Counted from the stretch's first letter, positions 8,097 through 18,535 are shown. The stretch is 24,757 nucleotides of DNA from Balamuthia mandrillaris (GCA_031835245.1 JAVKOQ010000603.1:1-24757), one strand, 5' to 3'. Notes: generated from the sequence alone by a model not told the origin. Translations and numbers: made by a program.

Positions 8097-10979
8097 TTAT
8101 AACAGCAATTCCAAGCATGACCAACCTTCTATCTGGAAACAGTACAGCAGCACGTCCAGTTCCGTTTGGTTGGACACGACGATCGCATGATGCTGTCTGC
8201 TCAGCTTCATCGGCTGAACTCTGCGCAGCAAACCGCTCCCACTTCCACTTGCTCTTCGACTCGGAGAAGGAGAAGAAGGACTTGGTCCTCTAAAGCCTCC
8301 ACTTTTTGGAGAAGAGGATAATGATGACGATGACGATGGGGTTGGTTTAAGAGAAGAAGCAGCAGAGGGAGAAGAGAGGATGTTGTGCAGATCGCGAAAG
8401 CGCAGGTGTGAGTCCTTGTAGTCGAAGAGAGAAGCAACGGTCGCCAACAAGTCGTTAAAGCCCAAAAACTCTATCTCCTTCATTCGTATCTCGTTGCTGT
8501 TGTTGCCAAGATGGCACTTGAACCATATCTATGTTTTTTTTTTCAAAAGGTTAACAAGAAGAGCAGAGAGAGAGAGAGAGAGAGAGAGAGAACAGAAAAG
8601 ATAGAACAGGAAGAGGCCACTATACCTTTCTTTTCTCAGAGTAATCCTGAACGGTGAACAAGGTGGGTTCGCAAAAGATCTCCAGAGCAGGCGACCACCG
8701 CCGCGCCACGAAGGTCTGCAAGGCAATCTCCCAATCGCCAGGGTCGTTCAGGCACACCAGCTCCCGCTCCTCGTCCAAGTACTTTAGCCGAAGGCGTTGC
8801 TGTCCGCCGTGGAGGTCGGCTATCTCTGCCACCAAATGGTCGTAACGAATGTCCCTCTCCACGATGATCATCTTCTTCTTCCTCCTCATCGTGGGCTTCT
8901 CTTTGTTGTTGGTGCCAAGGCACACTTTGAGCAAAAGAGCGGTTCCTTCGTTGAGTTGTTTGGCTCGCAGACTGGAGAGGCTTTGGTCACCATGATTGCT
9001 GTAATTGTTGCTGCTGGAGGCTTCTCTTTCATCAGGTTGAGAACGATGTTGCTGCCTCGTTCGTAGCGCAGAGGAAGGAGAAGATGGAGGAGATGAAGTT
9101 GATATTACTGGGGCGGAATAGGACGCTCCATTCTCGTTTGAACCGGATTGCTGAGGCTGCAGCAGAAGAGATCGAGGCGAGGAAGGGTTATGATGACTGG
9201 TGCGCTTGGCGAACGGAGAGGCGATGGGATCTGCGTTGGCGAGCATCGCTGCTGCATAGTTACTGTCAGAGCGAGTTCGTCGATGACCTCGAAGAGGAGA
9301 AGAAGAAGGAGATGCTGATAATGTTGAAGTCTTATCACAAATGTCGCTGCCTCCTCGTCTTTCTCCTTCCCTTTCTCCCTCTCCGCTGTCCTGTACACAA
9401 GCAACAGAACGAAGCGAAACGCTATGAGCAGTAGAGGCTGATAGCTCCGTTTGCATCGACGAAGAAGAGGCCCACTGCGTTTTGGATTGTAGAAAGCGAG
9501 CTCGAAAGGTGAGCGCTGAAGTGGCTGCTGTGCGGTTGGAGTCGTTTGAAGCGTCTGGTGAGTCTTGCTCATTGCTATGTTTGTTTCTGTTAAAACGAAG
9601 GGTTTGGCTCTTTCTTGCTTCAAGCGTGGAAGAAGAAGAAGGTCGAGTTGTGGTTGTAGGCGATGACGCAGAAGGAGAAGGAGAAGAGGAGGAGGAAGAA
9701 GAATGAACGTCAAGATGGGAGGATAAAGTTCGAGTTAGAGTTAGTTTGGGTTTTGGCTGTGTTGGGAGTGGAGGAGGAGCTCTTCCTGAGGAAGAAGCAG
9801 ACGCAGCAGAAAAGCCCGCCTCTTGAAGCGCCGGACGTGGTGAAGTAGGACGAGGAGGCCCTTGTTGTTTCGAGTGTTGAGGAGAAGAAAAGTGTTGTTG
9901 CATGAAAGGAGTTGGGTTTAACGTCGTTTTAGAGCGAAGCTTCACTTTCTCCTTGAGTTCAGACATTGAAAAGTCGGGTTTTGGATTCACGTCTTGAGAG
10001 GTAGCTTCTCTTTTGCTGCTCTCCTTCTTTTGTTCTTTCTCTTTCTTCTTTTTCTTGTGTCGTCCAATCATGAAACTGCCTTTCTTGCTCTTCTTCTTGG
10101 TGTTATCTTCAACGGAGAGAGTCGACTCCTTCTCAACGACGAGCAGGCCCGCTTCTGATGTTGCTTCTTCGTTGTTTGCTTTCTTCTCATCTTTGAGCCG
10201 AGGAGAATGAGCGTCACTGTTGCTGTTGGAGTTGATGTTTTCTTCATTGGAGTTGCTGTTCGAACTATCTCCAATAATGATCTTCTTCAAGGTGAATTCT
10301 CCCAACTTATCTATGCCAGCCAAACCTTTTCTTGAACCAGACAAAACTTTTTGTGCTATTTTGCCACTTCTAACCCCGCCTGCCATATTGTAATGTTGCA
10401 CATAGCATATATAGCAGTTAATAATAAAATAAGAGGAAAAGTCAACAACAAGAAAGAAGCATTACCGTAACTGGAAGCAGCTCTTTGATGGACTTGTTTC
10501 ATGTTTCCTTCCACCAAGGCAACTTTCAGCTTAACCAAGTCGCTGAGGAATCGCGTTTGTTGCTGTTGCTCTAAAGAGTTGCCTCCATATATCCATATGT
10601 AATCGCCAACGCGTGCAACCATGCAGGAATGGCGACGCAAGCTTTGCTCTTCCTCTTCTCCACGCGATGGCTCCATCCATGATAGTTGAGCTGTTATGGC
10701 ATTGGCTATAAGAGAAGAATCGAGAGAAGAGGTGCAAAGAGAGGACAGAAGAGAAAGAGAGAAGGAGAGAAGAAAGAGTACCTGCTAACAAAGCGGAAAC
10801 GTTTTGGCTTTCGGAAAAATCGCAAGAAACACCACCGATTAGAAAGACAATGTGGCCTCTGAAAAGAATGGCAGCATGATTCATCACAGAGGCAAACGGC
10901 TGTAATCGTGGTTGCATCGATGACCATTGCAGTTTGGCTGGTAAAAAGGAGGGAAAAGAACGAGAAGAAGAAGGAGAAG

Positions 10980-11011
<32 letters not shown>

Positions 11012-12606
11012 CCAGAAAAGGAAGAGGTACCTGTATTGAGAATGTACACTTTTTGGGTAGGGTTTTGTTGGTGACCGCCAATCAAGTATATCTTGTTTCC
11101 AATCAGTGTGGCACTGTGACCATACATCTTTGGCGGTGTTTCTCCTTCAATGCCGATAGAAAATTGATAAGTTACTTGCAAGAGAGAGAGAGAGAGAGAG
11201 AGAGAGGAGATGTTACCTTTCACTTTTGGTTTTGTCCAAATGAGTTTCTCTGTATCAAACACCAACAGATCGTTATAGAGGTCACCTATAACGTTATCTC
11301 TTCCTCCAAACACGAAGATAGAATGATCCCCAACAAGAGTGGCGCTGTGGTTCATTCTCATCAGCTGAGTGGATGTGCTAATGTTTATCGTTGCCTTGGC
11401 TTTGGTCCACGTGGCAGAAGAGGTATGATAGATGGAGACATCGCTGAGACAACAACACGAACCAAGAGCAGTATCGTAGCCTCCTAAGACGTACAAGTCG
11501 GCAGTAGAAGAGGTGGGAGAAGAAGTCGAGGAAGAAGAGGAAGGAATGCAGGTCAGCGTGTGGGCGTAACGTGCTGATGGTATGGTTCCAACTACAGTTG
11601 GTACTGTCCATTCGTTTCGTTCTGTTTGTTTGTTTGGATGTTTTAGTTACTAATACCAACTTCAAAAAGAAAAAAAGGAAGAAGAACGAAAGGGGAAGAA
11701 AGCAAAGGAAGGAAAAGACGAAACCTGTATCAAGGACCCAAAGGTCGTTATAGCATGTGTCCTCCTCGCCCATTCCACCAAAGAAATACAAAGAGCTAGC
11801 ATGAGCAGCAACAGCTCCATCCGCGATGGCTGGTGGTTGCTTTCCTCTGCAACTTACTGGTTCTTTCTCCACTGTTGTTTTGTTAAATATTTATGTTACA
11901 TGGAAAGAAGAAGAGCTGAGAAAGAGAGCTTTACCTTTCCAGTTTTGCTTCAACTCTTCCAAAGAGTCAGTCAAGTCGATAATCCATTCCATCTTCTCTT
12001 GTGGAGAGCTCGCCACGACTCGAAAACAAGCAATGTCTTCCGTTTCATCATCGCAATAGATATCAAAATAATCTTCCTCTGTGGCCGAATACGAAGATGA
12101 AGAAGGAGACGACGAGGAGGATCCTCTTGGAGAAGTTGGAGCGGTGTTTGGTACATAAGAAGAAGCAGAAGAAGAAGAAGCAGCAGCAGCAGGGAAGACT
12201 AGAACCACGTCTTTCTCGGTATGAAGAGAGACGTGCGTTAACGGATACAATCGATGGTAAATGTATTTCTGCGTGGTGACCTTCTCTCCTTTCCTGTCTG
12301 TTGTTTTGTCCTTGACTTTGCAGATGATGAGAATGTCGTTGAAGAGGAAGAAGGCGAAACGTTTTTGTTTGGACAGTGAAAGTTGTGGCAGTTGTGGCTG
12401 TTGCAGTTGTTGAGATTGTTGAAGTTGCTGAGTGGACAACGGTTGTGAAGAAGAAGCAGAAGAGGAAGAAGAGGAAGAAGGAGGGAGGGTCGTTAGAACA
12501 GAAAGAACGCCTTCTCTAACCAATCGTCGATGTGGCTGTATAAGTTTCTGTACCGCTTTAAAAAGTAAGGAATATGACAAGAAGAAGGGGAAGAAGAGGA
12601 AGAGGA

Positions 12607-12645
<39 letters not shown>

Positions 12646-14060
12646 ACAAGCACAAGCACAAGCACAAGCACAAGCACAAGCACAAGCACAAGCACAAGCA
12701 CAAGCACAAGCACAAGCACGCACAAGCACAAGCACAAGCACAAGCACAAGCACAAGCACAAGCACAAGCACAAGCACAAGCACAAGCACAAGAACTAGAA
12801 CTAGAAGAACAAGAGAGAAGAAGAAGAACAAAAAGACAAACTGTTTTAAGCCCATGAATGGATTGTTGAATGGCAGCTAGTCTCTTCAAGTTCTCCACTT
12901 CTTGCTTCTTGTGGTCCACAAACTCTGCCATCTCTTTCATGCGAGCAACGGCCTGACACAAGCTGCCATAGTCGGGATCTTTGCCATCGGTGTGTCTCAC
13001 CAGGTCTTGAAGCAGCAGCACGTATCGAGGAATGCGCTGAATGGGCATGATGAGCAATGACCGCAAGTCGAGATTTTGCAACTCTTCTTTATGTTCTTTC
13101 GTTGTGTTCTATTATGTGTTGTGTTGGTGAGAGAAGAAGAACGAAGAAGAGGAAAAGAGAGAGGAGAAAGAAGAAAGAAGAAAGAAGAAGATGAAAGCGA
13201 GAACGAGAGAGAAGAGGAGAAGAGAGAAGAGAAGAGCACCAACCTCTACCCAAGCTCTGAAAGAAGGGTCATCTCGCATGCTGGACTTTAACGTCTCCGA
13301 GGCGGCGTCAAAGTTGTTTATATACGACGTATAAAGCTTCAATCCATTACCCTGTTTTTGTTTCAAATGAAAATGAGAGAGAGAGAGAGAGAGAGAGCGA
13401 AAAAAGAAAAGAAAAGAAAAGAAAAGAAAAGAAAAGAAAAGAAAAGAAAAGAAAAGAAAAGAAAGAAACGAAAAATGAGAAAAACTTCATCTCTCCTACC
13501 ATCGCGAGAAAGATCTCTCCCACGGTCTTTTTCTTTTGCTCTTTCGTCGTCGGTGGCGGCTCCGTCGCCGTTGCCGCCGCAACGCTGGTTGTTTCCCGAA
13601 GGTTTTGCCTGAGCTGCGCGAGCAGGTCCGAGTTGAACGCGTGCAACGTCTCCACGTCCGAGAATATGGTCCGCACTTGCGAGAGCTCTATGGCCAACTT
13701 TTTGTGGGAAGCATTGCATACCAGCTCTCTTAATGGTTCCAGAAAGATCTTTTATTTTTGTTTTTATTTATTTATTTTTTTTTTAAAAAAATGGAAGTTG
13801 AGAACACAAAACACAAAAAAAAGAAGAGAAGAAAAGAGAGAGGAGAGAATAGAGAAGAGACGCACTTTGATGAGACGATGAAGAGAGTTCACATAAGAAG
13901 TTTCCGTGTCAAATATTTCTTGAATAATTTTTGATCTTTTTTGTTCTTCATATAATTTTTTTTCATGAAAAAAAAAAAACAAAACAAAACAAAAAGAGGT
14001 GTTAGAAGGGACCAACGAAAGGAAGGAAGGAAGGAAGGGAAGGAGAGCATTACCCGTCAT
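8097..14060 (-). CDS. Multidomain Rho guanine exchange factor: DH-PH-kelch-PB1
   Basis: Thirteen exons (14060-14054, 13945-13866, 13748-13500, 13351-13244, 13081-12842, 12547-11935, 11871-11725, 11621-11217, 11144-11031, 10937-10782, 10705-10466, 10379-8626, 8528-8097) join in frame to 1,514 residues. A DH domain spans about 5-225: KIIQEIFDTETSYVNSL at the start and SLLIMPIQRIPRYVLLLQDL as its hallmark helix. A PH domain (about 229-430) follows, from HRRLVREGVL through RFAFFLFNDILIICK, with Ser/Gln-rich loop inserts. Six kelch repeats (about 440-790; YFFGG, YVLGG, FVFGG, YLIGG, FLIGG, WIYGG) should form a beta-propeller. Then a long Ser-rich linker with a Lys-rich patch, a PB1 domain (1268-1357, LKYLDEERE core) and a last exon that looks like a second, interrupted PB1. 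DH-PH activates Rho-family GTPases; kelch and PB1 bind partners. The 7-nt first coding exon is the weakest part of the model. Confidence 0.87.
12647..12790 (-). repeat. (CACAAG)n hexamer array in a RhoGEF intron
   Basis: About 24 copies (TTGTGC in the sense of the gene), with one slip at about 12715-12725. It lies within the 294-nt intron 12548-12841, between the end of the DH domain and the start of the PH domain. The intron is a multiple of three and has no stop in the reading frame. Confidence 0.93.
13375..13464 (-). repeat. (GA)n plus (AAAAG)n arrays in a RhoGEF intron
   Basis: A GA run at about 13375-13397 leads into a pentamer run at about 13402-13464. On the sense strand these read TTTTC and TC. 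They lie in the intron 13352-13499 that splits the DH domain. Confidence 0.9.
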
Positions 14061-14828
14061 AGCGATGCGTGCTTGCTTGTTCTTTTTATTTCTTTTTATT
14101 TTATTTTATTTTTCTGATAATTTATTCATTTGTCGTTATTAATTTTCATCCAATCAGAAATCGAAAAATCTGATCAAATGTGAACTTTTAGATCAAAAGC
14201 GTCTCTTCGCGTAACTTGGACGGACGTTTGCTATAGCAGGAGGGTGGATGAGGGGAGAGCTCAAAAACAAGAAAGGGGAGGGTACCTCTACTCCCCCTTG
14301 CTTTGGTGTCGAGTGAAACAAACGGAGAACAGAAAGGAGAAACCGTTTTAAAGACACACGCTTCATTGCTTTCGGGCTTTTCATTACAGTTGAAAGTCTT
14401 TGGCTTCGGGCTCTTGTTTCTTTACCTTTCTTTTCCTGTTGACTTTTGTTACGACCTTAACCTAATCGGAGAAGAGGTCTGGAGACCAGAGAAAGGAGAG
14501 ATAGAAGATAGAGGAATTAAAGGAGAACAAACGAGAGAAAGGAGCCGGAGTTAGAAGACGGAAGGGAGGAGAGGAGGGGAGGGAGGGAGAGAGCGAGAGA
14601 GAGAGAGAGAGAAGAAGAAGAAGAACAAGAACAAGAAGAACAAGAACAAGAAGAAGAAGAAGAACAAGAAGAATAAGAAGAAGGAGAAGAAGAGGAAGAA
14701 GAAGGAGAAGAAGAACAAGAACAAGAAGGAGAAGAAGAAGAACAAGAACAAGAACAAGAACAAGAACAAGAACAAGAACAAGAACAAGAACAAGAACAAG
14801 AGGCGATTTAATAAAGGTACAAATATAT
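14061..14828. other. Spacer between the RhoGEF and membrane-protein genes
   Basis: The spacer is 768 bp and holds no gene I can support. Short open frames on both strands match no family I know. Near the RhoGEF start it is A/T-rich with a CCAATCA box at 14150-14156, a likely promoter. The far end (about 14576-14812) is a purine-rich block of GA, GAA and ACAAGA repeats on the plus strand. Because both flanking genes run on the minus strand, this block reads as pyrimidines in their sense, as the introns do, and could include an untranslated leader intron of the RhoGEF gene. Confidence 0.5.
14740..14800 (-). repeat. (ACAAGA)n hexamer array
   Basis: About ten regular copies at the end of a longer purine-rich block. 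It is the same hexamer family as 6652-6814, in reverse orientation relative to the window but the same relative to the local genes. Confidence 0.9.
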
Positions 14829-14833
14829 TTATT
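14828..14833 (-). terminator. AATAAA poly(A) signal overlapping a stop codon
   Basis: On the minus strand the last codons read GTG CAA TAA followed by A, so the TAA stop of the membrane-protein gene sits inside AATAAA. The 3' UTR would be only about 10-30 nt. Confidence 0.55.
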
Positions 14834-15617
14834 GCACTTTCTTCTTCGTCTGTATCAACAAAGAAGAAGAACCAGACGAACCAGAAGAAGATTCCTCAGA
14901 AGTCATAAGGCACCGAAAGACATGAAGCGTGCCCAACCAACTCTGCCACATCCAGTAACATAACAACGCCAACAACACCGGCATCAACGCCCTGTGTATC
15001 GCGCCCGTCGAAACCGCCAAGTAGCCCGAGCTCGCTTGGCTTCCCACAGCCGTTGTTGCCAACGGCGAAAGCAAAGCTGTTGGCGTAATGGGAATGTGTA
15101 TATAGCGCGTTCTATAGCGGTCCGATGGGAGAGAGGCCAGATAGACTATGACAAAGGCGTACGTGAAGATATAACACAGCAGGTAGAACATCTGGTAGAG
15201 CCGTTGCAAAACGGACCGCTGCCTTCTTCTCTTTCCGTCGTCTTCCCTCCGCTCTCCTCCGTCATCGCTGGGAGGAGGATGAAAGGAAGGAATGAGGTGA
15301 GTGGCCTTATGAAAGATGGTGCCGAGTTCGGTCCAGGCGAAGACGGACCACTGGGAGGTGCCCTCCTGGCACCAGTAGATGCACGACTGGACGAGGACGG
15401 CCAGGACGTGGTGGAGGAGCATGCTGTTGAGGAGGGCAGCGCGGAAGGAGGGAGAGCAGCGGAGGATGATGAGGGAGTGGAGCGCATAGACGAGGACGCC
15501 AAAGAGGCAGAGCCGCTCGAGGAAGCGTTCGGAGGGGGTGGCGAGGAGGATGCACGACGAGAAGACGATGAGGCTGTGCACAAACATCATCACTTCGCCG
15601 AGGCGTTTCAGTTCCAT
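14829..15617 (-). CDS. Multi-pass membrane protein of unknown function
   Basis: A single uninterrupted exon of 262 residues, the only intronless protein gene in the window. About six hydrophobic segments are seen near residues 9-26, 35-52, 62-82, 92-110, 141-164 and 210-235. A charged Asp/Glu/Arg/Lys loop lies between the fourth and fifth. The C-terminus is Ser/Gly-rich and ends in basic residues. I do not recognise the family with confidence. The order LLHHVLAVLVQ then WTELGTIFHKATHLI, followed by an aromatic helix, resembles the TLC (TRAM/LAG1/CLN8) pattern of a paired His and a conserved Glu, but this is weak. Start: ATG at 15617, the first in frame. It is divergent with the SAM-F-box gene (155-bp spacer). 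Being single-exon with a typical membrane profile, it is very likely a real gene. Confidence 0.72.
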   Translation of the reverse strand: MELKRLGEVMMFVHSLIVFSSCILLATPSERFLERLCLFGVLVYALHSLIILRCSPSFRAALLNSMLLHHVLAVLVQSCIYWCQEGTSQWSVFAWTELGTIFHKATHLIPSFHPPPSDDGGERREDDGKRRRQRSVLQRLYQMFYLLCYIFTYAFVIVYLASLPSDRYRTRYIHIPITPTALLSPLATTAVGSQASSGYLAVSTGAIHRALMPVLLALLCYWMWQSWLGTLHVFRCLMTSEESSSGSSGSSSLLIQTKKKVQ

Positions 15618-15772
15618 TTTTCTGTTTTCTTTGAGCTTTGTTTGTTTTTTTTTTTTTTTGAATTTTATGAAATTTTATTGGACAATTAAGTTGAAATTTC
15701 AGAGGAAACAAGGCGCTATTGGTTGGTTCTATAGTAGACCATTTTTTTTCACGCAATAAAGAAAACAAATAG
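15618..15772. promoter_or_regulatory. Short bidirectional promoter with a CCAAT box
   Basis: Only 155 bp separate the start codons of two divergent genes. The spacer contains ATTGG at 15718-15722 (CCAAT on the minus strand), T-runs and an AATAAA at 15755-15760 that is unlikely to act as a poly(A) signal here. Sharing of the CCAAT box is inference. Confidence 0.45.
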
Positions 15773-16375
15773 ATGAACGACGAAGAAACACAACAAGGTC
15801 TGACCTTCTCTTCCCTTTTTTCCCCCCTATTTTCCGCTTCTTACTCGCTACTTTAAAAGTGGAATGGGTACTGCGTAAAGGCTTGAAACTGCCGCCAGGC
15901 TGTTCCGAGCTCTACGCCAAAAATTTCATCGCAAACGATGTGGACGCCTCGCTCATCCCTCTTCTAGACCGCGAACTGTTGGTCGAGCTCGGCATCTCCG
16001 ACGAAGAGCACCTCTCCTCCATGGTGAAGCTCATAGGCCAGTTGAACGTCCCTGAGCTGTTGTTGGAGAGGGAGAGACAGCTGGAGAAAGAGGAAGAGGA
16101 GAGCATTGCGTCGGGAAAGTCGGTGCCGTTGCGTCAATCTCGACAGAGGCTTTTGAGAAAGGAGGAGAGAGAGAAGGAGAAAGAAGAGGAGGAGGGAGAG
16201 AAAGAAGTGCCGTGGTTGCCGCATGAGCTCATGAGCATTGTCTTTTCATTCATGCCGTGGAAATACGTGCTTACCACCGCTCGGCTTGTTAGCAAAGGTT
16301 CGCTCTTCTGCCTCTCTCCTCTCTCTTTGCTTCGCTCCTCTCTTAGTCTTGTTCTCTTGCCTCTTCTCACCTTGC

Positions 16376-16410
<35 letters not shown>

Positions 16411-17406
16411 TAATGTGCTTGAAAGAATGGAACAGTGCGGCGTTATACAGCGTGAAGCAACTGATCATCAGCAAGTCCCCCACCCCACAACACAAGTTCA
16501 TGCACGCCTTCTCCAAGGTGATAGTACCGCGCTGCCACCAAACCCTCACCAAGCTCGAACTGCGCTATCTCCCCAAACTCGCCTCGCTCTCCGGCTTATC
16601 ATCAGCATCTTCCTCCTTCGCTCCTCTCTTCCCCAACTTGCAGCAGCTCATCATTATGAGCAACTGCTTGGCTGTGGATGACGTCTTGGACTTTCTCCCC
16701 TCCTCTCCTCGTCACTCGCTCACCGACATCAAGCTACACGCCCCTGTGGTCGCCCCCACCGCAGAGAGAGCAACGGAAGTGCTCCGTCGTTTGGTCTGCT
16801 GCATTCCCTCCTTGCAAACGTTGCAGCTGGATTGCTTCTTCTGCCCGGGAATGGAGGAGAAGAAGGAGATAGCCACGTGGAAATGGGCCTGTCCGGGGCT
16901 GAGAGAGCTAAAGCTTTGGGATGAGATGGTGTGGAACTGGCTGCCGCTGCCAGAGTCTGCATCTTTGGAGAAGTTGCGCTTGCACCTCTCCATTGGGCTC
17001 AGCAACGTGCCTCCTCCGGATTGTTCCAAATGTACCACGTTGAAAACTATCAGTACGTTGTGTACTGCTCTCTTTCTCTATTCATGGCTTTGTGGTTGCT
17101 GACAGTTCCACTCCCTTTTCTCTGACCCTGTTTTTGTCTGCTTCTCTCTCTGCTTCATTCATTCGCAGAACTGAAAGGAGAATTCGACGTACCTCTTTCA
17201 GTACTTCCCTCATCTCTCGAAAACCTCTCTTTGACGGAGTCAAAGCGGTGTCAAGGCAGCTTCTCGGACTTGCCTGCTCTAAAGTACCTCAAGTTTTACT
17301 GCGTGGGCGGTGATTCTTGGACGAAAGAAGACTTCTTTAAAACATTGCCTTCTTCTCTCGAGACTCTGGTTTGTGCTCTCTCTGTCTCTCTGTCTCTCTC
17401 TGTCTC

Positions 17407-17437
<31 letters not shown>

Positions 17438-18535
17438 CTCTCTTATAGCTCACGTGCTTTATGACTCAAAAAAATAGATTGTTGAGCAGTCCGACGTGAG
17501 CAACACACATCTTTTCGACTTGCCTATCACCATCTCCAAGTTGACGTACAGCTCTCTCTGTTTCAGCTTCTTTCCTTCTTCCTCTCCTTGTCTGCTTTTC
17601 ATTTAAACAAAACGACACAAACACAGTTTGATCCATTGCAACAGAGTGACGGGACAATGCCTCCACGCCCTTCCTCGCTCCCTCCAGAAACTGACCATCC
17701 ACTCCAATTCCACCTTCAACAACAGCGACCTGGCGCACCTCCCTCCCACTCTCCTCACCTGCCGCCTCGAGGCCATCCACGGGCTCAACGACCGCGGCCT
17801 GGAGGCCGCCGTCTCCTCTCTCTCCATTCACTCCCTCACCGAGCTCTCGTTGGCCAGCTGCACGGAGCTGACGAGCAAGAGCCTCTCCGAGTGCCTCCGT
17901 CTGATGAGGCAGCTGAGAAAGCTGAACCTGCAGCACTGCATGAAGGCGGATGACCACACGATGAAGATGCTGCCGCCCGGCATCCGGGAGCTGAACGTGT
18001 TTGGCTGCGCGTTGATATCGGACTTGGGGATGAAGTACCTGCCCGTCGGGCTGAAGAGGCTTAACATTGCGTTCGTGCCGAATCTCACGGAAAAGGGACT
18101 TCGTTTTCTTCCCTCGGGTACCTCTTCTATTTGTTTCTTGTTCCTGTTCTCCTTCTTCTTCTCCTTCTCCTTCTCCTTCTTCTTCTATCAAACTTAACAG
18201 CAACAACAAAAGGATTAGAATGGCTGGATATGTCCAACTGCGGCCACCAACTCACTCACCGCTCTCTAAAGTACCTCCCGCTCTCTCTCCACACTCTCAT
18301 CCTCCAAGTGACGTGCATCGACGACGGTGGCCCCGATCTGAAGCACGAAGGCCTCAAGAACCTTCCTCCTCGCTTGTGCGTGCTCGACTTGCAACGCTGT
18401 CGCACCTTCTCCCACAAGAGCCTCGTCCATCTTCCTCCCACGTTGCGAAGGTTGGATGTGCGTGGCTTCTTGCAACGGATCCCAAAGGCCACCATAGATA
18501 TTTTATCGCTGCGCATTCCGGAATTATACTATTAA
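15773..18535 (+). CDS. SAM domain - F-box - leucine-rich repeat protein
   Basis: Seven exons (15773-15797, 15860-16297, 16426-17052, 17169-17368, 17478-17545, 17627-18117, 18213-18535) give 723 residues. The first exon has only 25 nt and supplies MNDEETQQ. It was needed because the SAM-containing frame upstream of 15860 is open but has no ATG. A SAM domain covers about 9-70 (WVLRKGLKL at the start, VELGISDEEH later). A charged Glu/Arg linker follows, then an F-box (about 121-168, WLPHELMSIVFSFMPWK) split by an intron before EWNSAALYSVKQL. The rest is leucine-rich repeats, many starting LPxxLxxL. F-box/LRR proteins hold substrates for SCF ubiquitin ligases through Skp1; SAM domains self-associate or bind partners. 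The final acceptor could also be 18200, adding four residues. It converges with MCM7 (61 bp between stops). Confidence 0.85.
17383..17448 (+). repeat. TC-rich microsatellite in a SAM-F-box gene intron
   Basis: CTCTGTCTCT and TCTCTCTC units fill most of the intron 17369-17477. A similar CT run lies at about 16381-16407 in the second intron of the same gene. Both are pyrimidine-rich in the sense of the gene. Confidence 0.85.

Noticed and set aside
12647-12790. Possible CRISPR-like or minisatellite array
   Set aside because: Units are 6 bp with no spacers; this is a plain microsatellite in a eukaryotic intron.
12432-12857. Lys-His and Ala-Gln repeat frames on the plus strand
   Set aside because: They translate the CACAAG array within a RhoGEF intron. 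The minus strand carries the DH and PH coding sequence on both sides.
14303-14554. Plus-strand open frame of 83 residues in the RhoGEF/membrane-protein spacer
   Set aside because: It has no homology I can see, no strong start context and a purine-repeat end. Not supported as a gene.
14994-15689. Long plus-strand frame antisense to the membrane protein
   Set aside because: It is Glu/Asp/Arg-rich as expected for the complement of a Leu/Ser-rich GC-rich coding strand. The minus strand has ordered hydrophobic segments, an ATG start and a stop with poly(A) signal.
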